From positions 1,612,001 through 1,676,000 of the forward strand of contig JBBELK010000162.1 in NCBI GenBank assembly GCA_037783545.1: a stretch of DNA of 64,000 bases, in the 5' to 3' direction. Positions 53,510 through 63,605 of this stretch are shown here, piece after piece. A program made the position numbers and the translations under genes. This DNA is from Henricia sp. BOLD:AAB3569 (lineage: Eukaryota > Echinodermata > Asteroidea > Spinulosida > Echinasteridae). The notes below the pieces were generated by a model. The model did no database searches and had not been told where the DNA came from. It was given only the letters and a program-made list of their open reading frames with translations. Every line of letters starts with the position of its first letter. Position 1 is the first letter of the stretch.

Positions 53510-54237
53510 AGCTAAGATAATCTCAGCTCTTGCTTTATTCTTTTTTCATTGGGATGTGGTCTTTTTAGCAGTAGAGCTGAGAAGTTTTAAGAACATGAAC
53601 AACGCTATCACAAAACAAATGTGTCATTTTCTCACCGTGACACACTAATTCCCCCTAAAACTCACCCAAACCTTGTCAGGCATAATCACTACGCAGGTCC
53701 TTGAGGGAAATAACCAGCCACGATGATTATTTTGCCAACAATTCCAGCGAAACAAACCGGTATGCTCACAGCCTAGGCCCTAGCCGTTGTCTGGTTGTCA
53801 TGTTGTGTTCAAAAAGTCTATCTGCCTAGTCTGTGTACAAAGGAATACCAATGCGCATTGGTTACCAGACGTGATCTAAACGTCTGGTAACCAATGCGCA
53901 TTGGTATTCCTTTGTACACAGACTAGGCAGATAGACTTTTTGAACACAACATGACAACCAGACAACGGCTAGGCTGTGAGCATACCGGTTTGTTTCGCTG
54001 GAATTGTTGGCAAAATAATCATCGTGGCTGGTTATTTCCCTCAAGGACCTGCGTAGTGGTTATGCCTGACAAGGTTTGGGTGAGTTTTAGGGGGAATTAG
54101 TGTGTCACGGTGAGAAAATGACACATTTGTTTTGTGATAGCGTGTTCATGTTCTAGTTAAAGCTTCTCAGCTCTACTGCTAAAAAGACCACATCCCAATG
54201 AAAAATGATAAAGCAAGAGCTGAGATTATCTTAGTTG
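53510..54237. mobile_element. 728-bp near-perfect palindrome with 10-bp duplication
   Basis: Two arms of about 355-361 bp (from CTAAGATAATCTCAGCTC to the matching GAGCTGAGATTATCTTAG) mirror each other around a 7-base loop at 53,873-53,879. The few differences are single bases and a short CTAGGCCCTA indel. AAGATTTGTT flanks both sides at 53,500-53,509 and 54,238-54,247. A 9-11-bp duplication is typical of Mutator-like elements, and TIR-only forms are known in that superfamily. Noncoding. Frames inside are mirror artefacts. Confidence 0.8.
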
Positions 54238-54394
54238 AAGATTTGTTGAAACCAAAACAAATTTCAGTGATCTAATCAAAGGCGGGTGGGTGGGGTGGGG
54301 AGAGGAACAAAGCACAAAGAGGGAGAATAAGGGGGAAAATAAGTGTAATATCTCTCTTCCCCGACCCCCCACCCCTCCCCAACCCGTCCCCCAG

Positions 54395-54715
54395 TTTGGT
54401 AAACTGTTAAAAACGGCATGATTTCCACTATTAATTGAAAGCATAGGTCGATAAAACTACCTTGTAGAAATTTCAAGTACACAGATGCAGTAATACTCCA
54501 GAAAACCTGAAAAATCAAAATATGGTTTTTGTGCATGAATAAATGATAATGGCTCCAAAGATCGCCGTCAGACGATCTTTGTCATTTTTCTTGTGAATAG
54601 GGGCAATTCAGACAAAATAATTTCACAGGATGGTTACTATCATTGCCATCTTTATAACAAGTAAGCTTAAAGATAATAATTAAGATTTTTTTTAAGGGTA
54701 ATTACCAAACAAATA
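54395..54715 (-). repeat. MITE-D copy 2
   Basis: Inverted relative to 19,679-20,040. It holds TTTGGTAAACTGTTAA, the hairpin CAAAGATCGCCGTCAGACGATCTTTG and AATAATTTCACAGGATG, ending AAGGGTAATTACC. A run of G/T and C-rich DNA (54,280-54,390) precedes it. Confidence 0.6.
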
Positions 54716-54902
54716 TAGACTACCTTTAACAATGAATTTAACAATGCTTGTGTGACGTTTAGCTGCATTATATGAAAAGTTGATTATGAAGAGTTGGAGA
54801 AGAGTGGGTTTTTGTTTATTTTATGGTTTACACAGGCAAAGAAAGGTTAACCTCAGGTTGCATGCGAAATAACACTAGCACAGTTTCCATTGGGTTGCCT
54901 AA

Positions 54903-56251
54903 TACCCCAGTCACAATTAGCTTGCGATGGGTTTGCGAGTAGTTTGCGACGGATTTCTAGGCATTTTCGGCCGGGGCCCCACGGGACTCCTTGCGGCTGC
55001 TGGGTCATTTTTGGGCATCGGGCGGGCATCGAGTTAAAGCTAGGTCACATTTTCACCGGCGTCCCGATGTCTGTTAAATTTTCCCACAGATCTTTTACAT
55101 ATCGGCGAGAGGAGAGGTGTCCGGAGGTTTCCCCAGCAGTCACCGGCCGATGGCCGGTGGGCCGCCGCTCGATTTTCGAAAAAATGGTATCGTCCGCTTT
55201 CCCAACGGTCATCGGGCGGAAACCGCCCGGGCATCGATGAGTCCCCGGACGGCACCCGGCCGGCGACATCGCAGTCATCCGGGCATCGCCGCCCGGCCGC
55301 CTCCCGGAAGCCTGTAAGTGCCCCACCGGGCACCGTGCGATGTCATGATTATGACCGGCGCCCGGCGGGGGACACACCGGACATTCTCCGATGACCGACC
55401 AGTCACCCACCGATCACCCTCCGGCCACCGGAGAAGGGCGCCGGCGGCGAAATTCCTTCCGATTAGGACGGCGCCCGATAGGCCCCCGGAAGGTCCCCCA
55501 CGGGTCCCCCACCGGTGTGTCACGGATGCCTCCCCGATGGGGGTCCACCCGGGAAGACATCGGGAGAAAATAACTCCGCGCTTTTTTCTCCCGATCTCTT
55601 CCCGGCGTGTCCCCTGCGTCCAAAAAATCACCGGTCGCCCTCCGGCACCTGGTGGGTCGCCGCTCATTCTTCCCGATTTTCAGCCCGGTAGCGCATCGTA
55701 ACCTCATCGGAAGCCTAATCGGTGGAATTGTGACTTAGTCTTTAGGCTTTACTTTTAACTCGGACTTAAAACCTGGTGCGGCGTTTCGCATCGCAAACTG
55801 ATCGCCAATAAATCGGTCGATGCCTGGCCGATGTCCGGCAGGGCATCGCACACATCGGGCGGGCTCCGGGCCAAATTTTTGACAACCCAGACAATCCATA
55901 TATCGGCCAGGCGCCGTCCAGGCGCCGCCCAGACGCTGCTCAGACGCCGGCCGGGCCCCGGCCGGCGTCCGGCCGACTTGGCGGCGCCCGGCCGGAAATC
56001 GGCCAGACATCGGCCGGGGTATCGCAGTGACATAGGCAGGACATCGGCATGACATCGGACGAGTGCCTGCCGGACACCGGCCGATAAACGGGCCAAGAAA
56101 TCGACCCCATTCCGTCATGGCAGCGTGCGGGGCACTTTTAATTGTGACTGTGACCGCCCAATCGCGCGATCTTTCGCCGACCTCTACACGCCGGCCGATG
56201 CCTATAAATCGCACACGCCGCCCGGCCTCCGCTTTAATTGTGACTTAGGTA
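54903..56251. mobile_element. GC-rich element with TACCCCAGTCACAATTA ends
   Basis: The left end TACCCCAGTCACAATTA and the right end TAATTGTGACTTAGGTA are inverted repeats of about 17 bp. The roughly 1.35 kb between is far more GC-rich than anything else in the window and is dominated by CCGGCCG, ATCGGCC, GGGCATCG and CACCGGCCG words in both senses. Further AATTGTGAC copies at about 55,729 and 56,137 suggest two or three nested or tandem units. Long frames occur on all strands because stop codons are rare in such sequence; they are rich in P, R and G and show no domain. Confidence 0.65.
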
Positions 56252-56873
56252 TTAATGGTGGCAATAAATGCAGGTTTGTCTGTACCCGTGTATCCTACAG
56301 TCAACACGCGCAGTTACACAATGAGTTCTGTCACTTAATTAAAATATTTCTAAATTGTCTAAATTATCATAGTGAGGCTGTTGTTATTCTCACACCAATT
56401 TACTGTGGAAGCAGCTCATCATCCTCGAAAACAAAATGTAAAACGGCAGATCAGATGATTTGGTAGCTTATTTCCAGCATGTTATGTATGCTAGAATGTG
56501 TAATTAACCGCATTAGTGTTTCCATCAGAATGACCCATCTCGCCAGCTTTTATCACGAAGACGTGTTCATGCCGAAGCCTTGCCTAGCAATAGCCTAGTC
56601 AGATCAAGTGTGATGAGTGGTTGTGGCCTTGGCAAGCTGCTGTCATGGCTGTGTTGTAAACTGTTGCCTATATGCCAGATCAGATACGATCGGCCCCTCC
56701 TGTATGGATAAACAACATGGAACAAGGACTTATAGGATCCAAACAAAGGCGGTACACGCACGTACCAACATCAATTACATTGATCCATTCATTCTTGACT
56801 TGGCATAATAAACGCTACACCATGTACGCACAACCTACGTGCAACTTAGGCATTGCGATACACGAACAAAAAC
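56252..56873. other. intergenic DNA
   Basis: No gene or repeat recognised. Confidence 0.35.
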
Positions 56874-57869
56874 AGCTAGTACCCCCTCTCCACATTTTTT
56901 AAGTTTTCATGTTGATAGTGGAGGTGTATGTGTCTACAACACCATCGCAACTTGTTTTCCACCAAAAATTGACAGCTTTTTGTTTAAAACGCAAAGCAGT
57001 TCCGACTCTCTTCACCCGAAATCCTGAAATGCTCAAGGTCACTTGGTTTATTGATAAACAGGTTTTGACGTCATCCTGAGAAGAACACAAAACGGCCTGT
57101 GCAGTATTGAATGGAAAATACACGGAGTAAATGTTCATCATGCCTGTTTTTTCCTTGTAATTCAAAATACAAACGTGAAAAACACTTGATGTAATATGAC
57201 AATAATCTACTATTACCTTTTTTTGTGAAAAAAACGGTGAAATTGTGGCTCACAAAGAAGCTCTTTTGAAGTAAATACCGGTGCATTGCGACCGGTGGTT
57301 TTGTCGGTCACGGAACGAACGGCATACACAGCGGTCCGTGTACAGCAGTGGGAACGGTCCCTGTGGGCCGTAGTTCCCACGTGTTTGAAATTGGCACAAC
57401 ACGGTATGCACATCGGCCGGTACAAGTTAGAACGAGCGACTCATTTTCCCTCTCTTGGTAATAAAAAAGAAAATCTTTCTGCTCTTTTTTTTCATGGTGT
57501 CTGGTAAAGCATACAACCACACAACTACTGGGCACATCTCTGGCTTTTTGCACGACAACAATTCTTCAAAAAACACCATTGAACAAAGACGGTATTCGGA
57601 GATTTTTGCGTGTAATCGTATAGAACTGCCGACCGTGTTTACTCGTGTTTTTCAGGATTGCGTCACGGGGTCATGCGCATATCATTAATACCTAATGAGC
57701 GTTTCAGAAATCGCGAACATTTCATTTTCGAAAACCGCACTTTTGCTTGCGATTTATCTACTTAAAACGTACAATTTGATAATAATCAGCGCTATAGGTC
57801 GGCTAGAGGGATATGTGGACTATCGAAAAAGCTGCAAGTGCTGGATTTTTCGTCAAGGGGATTCTAGCT
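56874..57869 (-). mobile_element. THAP-bearing element, copy 2
   Basis: Inverted relative to copy 1 and about 1 kb long, with ends AGCTAGTACCCCC (left) and GGGGATTCTAGCT (right). Reading the minus strand, the THAP-like region recurs with SSCVVVCFTRHHEKK (near 57,500), but the start codon is GTG and frames differ through small indels. The shared second part (ending near LRFKQK) is also present. No clear target duplication was found. Confidence 0.6.
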
Positions 57870-58020
57870 CTTTAAACGACAAGCCATGGTAAAAAAAACA
57901 CTTTTATGTCTGCTAATTAAACCTTCGAGAAAGGTTTCCAAAATCGACCGCTAGCAACCACTCTAGCATGTTTTCGACACCATCCACCGAAATACCAGAC
58001 AATTAAAAAAGGCAGACTTA

Positions 58021-58260
58021 CCTGGAAATAGTTCTATAGTTCTATCGAGTCGAAAACTCCACTGCATTTTGCCGTGCGTTTTCAACACATTCGCTATTTT
58101 CCCGCATACTACATTGTAGTTGTCTCGTTGGTTTTGTACAGGAGCGAATCGCGGACGTTCGCTTGCCAATCGCGGACGATATTGTTCTCTTTGTTAGACC
58201 TCCCTAAAATGTCCACGATTGTTTGGGAGAACAAGCGCATACAGTGTACACGCGACAACG
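58021..58260 (-). other. possible exon with strong splice donor
   Basis: On the minus strand a frame reading NYNVVCGKIANVLKTHG and MQWSFRLDRTIELFP runs into CCAG|GTAAGT at about 58,020. The donor is near consensus and the frame is open for 50 codons. I do not recognise the protein, and no downstream exon was found, since the next kilobase to the left is the THAP element. Confidence 0.2.
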
Positions 58261-58367
58261 ACGCGTGACAATTTTTGCTGTACCTTCTTGCAGCTAGCGA
58301 ATCATTCACTAAAGGCAGTTATCGCTGGACACCACGCGACAAAACCGTTTTAACCAACAGAGATTGG

Positions 58368-58412
58368 CGGGGGGGGGGGGGGGGGGGGGCTTGGGGGGGG
58401 GGGGGGGGAGTA
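58368..58412 (+). repeat. poly-G tracts
   Basis: Two G runs of more than 12 and 17 bases separated by CTT. G-quadruplex potential is high and assembly errors are likely. A similar G run lies at about 60,470-60,483. Confidence 0.85.
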
Positions 58413-58534
58413 AAAAGAAAGTTGGTTAAAATACAACCTGCAGTAATTGTTAACCCAACCTGAAAGCAGAGTATAGTGCTACCTAACCAACAACTGGTTA
58501 AATAAAAAATACCCAACTCAGAATTTAACCAACA

Positions 58535-59030
58535 TTAGGAGATTTTTAACCAAGTGATTTTTAACCAGTGATATTTTAACTCACGTTCTGAGAGTGTATA
58601 CCACGCGTCATGCACGTACATTTTTCTCAATTCTTGAACATAACCTGCCACAAACATGGTCGGTAAAGCAAAAGCATGCATGACTTGTCTGTTGGCAGTG
58701 GGCTCAGTGAGTAGGCCTAAATAATCATCAGTACAACAAGTGCACTCCAAGTCGTTTGATCTTGCGAAGACAGAGTACCCATACTGTGACTGCTGCCAGC
58801 GGGATGATAATTACGAATGTCAGTTCCAATTCGGGACGGAATGACATCACCATCAAAGCAGGGCAGGTGACTACCACACCGCACAGCCGAGCATAACTCG
58901 ATTTCCATACCGCGCTGGGGTAAATTGGATAATGTGTCTGCATCAAAAACGATCTCGGCAAAAACGTATAGCACCCATCGGTTGTTACCCCCACCCATCC
59001 CTGTCTCACCCAAGAAAAGGTAAACATATA
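58535..59030 (-). other. unidentified open frames
   Basis: Three overlapping minus-strand frames: one with a hydrophobic stretch (LTFVIIIPLAAVTVWVLCL) near its end, one beginning MGETGMGGGNNRW, and one reading CTCCTDDYLGLLTEPTANR. None matches a family I know and no splice sites were settled. Could be part of a gene or chance. Confidence 0.15.
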
Positions 59031-60590
59031 CTCTTAAAGCAAACCATCGACGTGTAGGGATGGACCCGCCATTACCAATAGTACCAATAAATGTATGTCA
59101 GTGACCAGTTTTAATGTAAGAAGTAGGGTAAACCGGGCGGGAGGTGTTGGGAAATCAGTTATATACATGAAGGTGCATACACGGTTCTGTACTTCTTATA
59201 AAGGTAGTTAGAGGTCCACGTTAAATTGGGTTGATTATATTGTTTCCACACACGCAGCGGGGGTTCCGGTCGGTAGACGGGAGTCGGCACGGCGCTCAAC
59301 GGTGTCACTTTTCCGCCTCGTGTCGCTTGACTTTCACGGACTAGCCTTACTAATGAAAATATCAAGTGCTTTGGAAATCATATTACCTGTGCCGTAATTG
59401 TATCGCTAAGGAATGATTGAGGGTTACTGCAGTGAAACAGTAACAAGCGTAAATACTAACTTCCCAAAGGTTTCGCGTTAACACGACGCACGATATGTTG
59501 TCTGGGTGTACGGGTGAATGTTTCTTTCCATTTTTGACGTGTTTCAAATTGAAACCGAACACATTAAAGCCCCATTACAACATTTTCAGTTATCCAAAAG
59601 ATTACTTCACGAGTAAAAGTGTTGATAGGAATGGTAAAAAACACCACATGATTTCCATGTGTATTTTTCTTTTTTAGATCTCTAGTTTCATTTGGGATGG
59701 GGTCGGGAACTAGACGACAAAACCTCTATTTTCCTCATATAAACCTTTGAACATGTCAGTGCATGTTCCTGATGATTTACGAAATAAATAAATAAATAAA
59801 TAAGTCAAATCCAGATTATTTGTGAAAATACAGCAAACGCCACTCTTGTGTATTCATTTAAATATATAGCCTGCATTGGACTAATTGTTCAAAAGGTTAC
59901 CGCGATTCACTGATAATGCTGGTACCGTAATTTTCGGAATATAAGCCGCCCTGTGTATATACTATAAGTCACGGCGCCTGAAAATGTCCAAAATAAGATT
60001 AATTTTCCGCACGTATCTACTTGGATTTATTATTAGCCCGTAGAATACGCCTATCCTTGATAAAACTTCACAGTAACATGTTACCTCATGCAATTTAAGA
60101 AGTCCGCATGGACTTTTCAGCGAATGTAACATTGACAGTGTATTTTTTATCCCCGCGAACTAGCAGTCGACAGTCGACTCTCAACAATTTCAGGAAATTT
60201 TTGACGTAATTTTGTTAAATTAGCAACCATTTCCGTAAATTTTACCAAAAAAGTATAGATAAATAATAAACAAAACTGTTGCAAACTGCTTACCAACCAG
60301 TAGGATCTGTAGTAAAATCACACTGTAAAATTAGTGGCCTCATGCTCCGACCCTAGCAGGGTCTTCTTCAAAAGCAGAATGACTAGGACGAGGAACAAAC
60401 CAAAGGACAAAATGGGGTGGGAGCAGGAATGGAGGAGGAGATTAGGGTTGGGAAAATGGGGGGTGGGAGGGGGGGGGGGGGGGTTGTTGTGAGTGGGGTG
60501 GGGGTGGGGGTTGGGTGGGGGTGCAGAGTTGTGGGGAGGGATGGTGGGGCAGCAAAAATAAGGAAACAAAAATGGAAGTAGGTCGAAATG
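59031..60590. other. intergenic DNA
   Basis: Contains an (AAAT)n run at 59,780-59,805, probably a retroposon tail, and G-rich low complexity at 60,410-60,545. No gene recognised. Confidence 0.4.
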
Positions 60591-60877
60591 GGAGAGAATA
60601 TTTAAGACATTAATAATTTCCCTCCTGAATGTTGAGACCATGTGGCTGGATGGTGCGGAGTCGTTTAATACAAAGTTTCTCTCTGCTGCGTCGAACAGAG
60701 TCTGGATAGTGGCCAACGGCCTCAATACCCTGTATGGAGTATGGACATGTCAGAAATGGAGTGATTAGTACAGTTAAAGTGTTCACCAACTAGGGTGTCA
60801 GTTCTGCTGGTGTTGACTGGATCTGTGGCCGTAGAAACGTTTCTTGAGTGTGGTTTTCGTCTCACCCACATACTTAA

Positions 60878-61704
60878 AGGAACACGTTGCCTTCGGGTTG
60901 CGCTTTATTGGGCGTTTTTGGGCTATTACAAGCGTTTGAAGTATAATGAGCACGATCTGAAAGATGTTTAAAAAGTAGAATATAATGATCCACACAAACG
61001 TGCCTTAGAAATGCTTCAATTTTGCGTAATTTCTCGAAGCAGCACGCTCCGCCATTTATGGGAGTCAAAATCTTGACTCCCATAAATGGCGGAGAAATTA
61101 TATTAGTCTTATTTCCAGTCACAGCTGTTGAGATATATACTTCTGAACAATTATTTCATTAAAAAATTTCGTATTATCATCATTTTTTTTAATTCGTGTC
61201 TACAATAACCATTGGGTATAAATCATCCAAGTCCGGCTTTCTATCGGGTTGTCCCGTGACAATATTCTTACCCTGAATGGCGAGGTTTTCGTTTTTTCTT
61301 TTTTGACGCGTCTGCTGTGTTCTCTTGACGATCCATTTTTTGACAGCCAGTCTGTGTGTGTGTGTGTGTGTGTTTACATTTCACACATGTCTCGGGAGGC
61401 GGAGAATGGTATGGTACCTTGCGTTCATCTGATAGGTTTACCTGACCACTGGCTACGGCGCCAGCCTAACTCCTGTTCGTCGCTGCATTTTGCCCACTAC
61501 CCGGACGATCGTATTGACGGCTTGAAATACGTATACATTTCGCGGGACATGTAGTGGGGGTCAGAGGTCAGTGTTTGTTTTTTTAAATTACCATTCACTA
61601 ATTATAACACATTAAATGTGTTTTATTGCAAAAACAACTCTTAATAAGTATAAGGAACACCCTCAAACGTGGGATTTCGTGAAATCTGAAGGCAACGTGT
61701 TCCT
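60878..61704. mobile_element. MITE-C, 827 bp, inside the Penelope-like remnant
   Basis: Ends AGGAACACGTTGCCTTC and GAAGGCAACGTGTTCCT, flanked by TTAA at 60,874-60,877 and 61,705-61,708. It lies exactly between the codons of the YLIxC and YVGET parts of the GIY-YIG domain. Inside are a hairpin TTTATGGGAGTCAAAATC/ TTGACTCCCATAAA at about 61,055-61,090 and a (TG)n run at about 61,350. This type of end is, to my knowledge, abundant in sea star genomes. Confidence 0.8.
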
Positions 61705-61772
61705 TTAATACCACAGACTGCAAGAGATAAGGTATATAGACGTGCAATTAGTGATGTGACACTTTGTCTTAA

Positions 61773-62296
61773 AGGCCCTGTAGATGATCTGTTTTTGAGC
61801 GATTCTCCGAATAAAACTATTATAAATCAAAAGAAAGACATCAACAAACTCATCCGAAGAAATTTCAGCTTTGTCAAATGTACCACGTTTAAAAAAACCA
61901 TGAAAATCCATATGCATTTTCCTGGTCTTGGCGGGGTGTTTCAAATATTCGTTCTCAGTTGATCGGGTACTATATGTGGCTTGCGTCATGCACTCTGTGG
62001 CGCACATACTGCGTGTGCGCGCGATCCATAAAAAGGCATCGCGTGGAACACGCACACGGAGTACACAGCGCCCATGCATTTTGGACCGCGTAGATGCGAA
62101 CCAAAAATAAGTAAATCGTTTGCAAACGATCTAAATAATTTCATCTTTACGGATTATTTTCTGGTAAAATTATATTATTTTGAGCGGAAACCTTTCAATG
62201 GATAGTTGCTATTAATTCAAGCTTTACTTTCAGAACTTTTCCCCTGTAAACTCGTCGATTACTTTTTGGGGTCATTGCAAATGATCCACTGGGCCT
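61773..62296 (+). mobile_element. MITE-A copy 3, inside the Penelope-like remnant
   Basis: A full-length 524-bp copy with AGGCCC...GGGCCT and TTAA on both sides. Together with MITE-C it cuts the Penelope-like fragment into three. An internal palindrome AAATCGTTTGCAAACGAT lies near 62,113-62,131. Confidence 0.85.
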
Positions 62297-63052
62297 TTAA
62301 AGACAGCTCCGGTGGAATGGCTTCTGAAAGAATCAGTTCCCATGGTGTGCTCCCGACATGTTATGCACCTAGAGTTACATATAAAGGTTTCATGGAGATT
62401 TGGAGGGTTGGTGGAATTATTAGAGAGACTGCGGCTCTAACTATAGAAGGTCTCGCAGATTGGGATGGTGTCTGTAAACTACCAATGGCTCTTCTAGTCC
62501 AGTCAATTTACTATTTTGCCTATAACTATTGCAATAGCAATCATTCTAACATAAATCGAGGCCACAACATTCAATAAACAACATATGAAAAATATAATTG
62601 TTTCTTCTGGGTGGAAAGGTGTTTTTGAAGCAGTTTTTGAATACAAAAAATAAGAATTAATAATTAGGTCTGGTAACGTTCCTCAGTCTAGCAGTTTGAA
62701 CGTACAAATAAGATGAAGCGAAAAAGTGAATGCAACAACAAGCTAATTTTGGTGAGTTTTACCGATTTACACAAAAAAGGTATTTATGAATGGATGCGTA
62801 GCAATACGACCACTTGCGAGCAGACGAGGGCGTCTCAGAAACTAGTCAGTTCAACCTACAGTTGTGCTCAAAATTATTCGTACCCTTGTAATTTTGAATC
62901 ATGTTAATAAATGAGTGAGTTTTGTCTGGCTTACTTATGTCAAGTATGTGACAAACAACTGACAGAAAGAATAACAACAAATGACATTTTCTGTAATATA
63001 TTATTTTGGGGGTATTTTATTGACATATGTCCATAATCATTCATACCCTTCA

Positions 63053-63590
63053 AGGCCCAGTGGATCATTTGCAATGACCCCAAAAAGTAATCGACGAGTT
63101 TACAGGGGAAAAGTTCTGAAAGTAAAGATTGAATTAAAAGCAACTATCCAATGAAAGGTTTTCGCTCAAAATGATATAATTTTACCAGAAAATAATCCGT
63201 AAAGATGAAATTATTTAGATCGTTTGCAAACGATTTACTTATTTTTGGTTCGCATCTACGCGGTCCAAAATGCATGGGCGCTGTGTACTCCGTGTGCGTG
63301 CGTGTTCCAACGCGATGCATTTTTATGGATCGCGCGCGCGCACACGCAGTATGTGCGCCACAGAGTGCATGACACAAGCCACATACATTGTAGTACCCGA
63401 TCAACTGAGAACGAATATTTGAAACACCCCGCCAAGACCAGGAAAATGCATATGGATTTTCATTGTTTTTTTAAACGTGGTACATTTGACAAAGCTGAAA
63501 TTTCTTCGGAGGAGTTTGTTGATGTCGTTCTTTTGATTTATAATGGTTTTATTCGCATAATCGCTCAAAAAAAGATCATCTACATGGCCT
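63053..63590 (-). mobile_element. MITE-A copy 4, inside the Tc1 element
   Basis: 538 bp, inverted relative to copy 3 and very similar to it. Right flank TTAA at 63,591-63,594; left flank mutated to TTCA at 63,049-63,052. It lies just after the Tc1 stop codon. Confidence 0.85.
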
Positions 63591-63605
63591 TTAATAAAGT
63601 CACTC

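Larger units (their letters stand above)
60600..62530 (-). pseudogene. Penelope-like element Pol, C-terminal remnant with GIY-YIG
   Basis: Minus-strand pieces in order: LEEPLVVYRHHPNLRDLL (near 62,500) and a degraded continuation to 62,301; then, after MITE-A, CTSIYLISC (near 61,730); then, after MITE-C, YVGETKTTLKKRFYGHRS (60,800-60,873); then DTLVGEHFNC and VGHYPDSVRRSREKLC (near 60,650-60,780). The NLRDLL, YLIxC, YVGET...R..GHR series is the linker plus GIY-YIG endonuclease end of a Penelope-like reverse transcriptase. Stops and shifts separate the pieces. RT itself would lie beyond 62,530 but is not seen, because the Tc1 element follows. Confidence 0.65.

Noticed and set aside
55040..56214. 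Many long overlapping open frames on both strands in the GC-rich element
   Set aside because: All are P/R/G-rich, overlap each other in every frame, and follow from the lack of AT-rich stop codons in CCGG-type repeats. No domain is visible.
60318..60725. 135-codon frame with N/P/H-rich middle
   Set aside because: The middle is the G-rich low-complexity run read in reverse; only the first part overlaps the Penelope-like tail and in a wrong frame.
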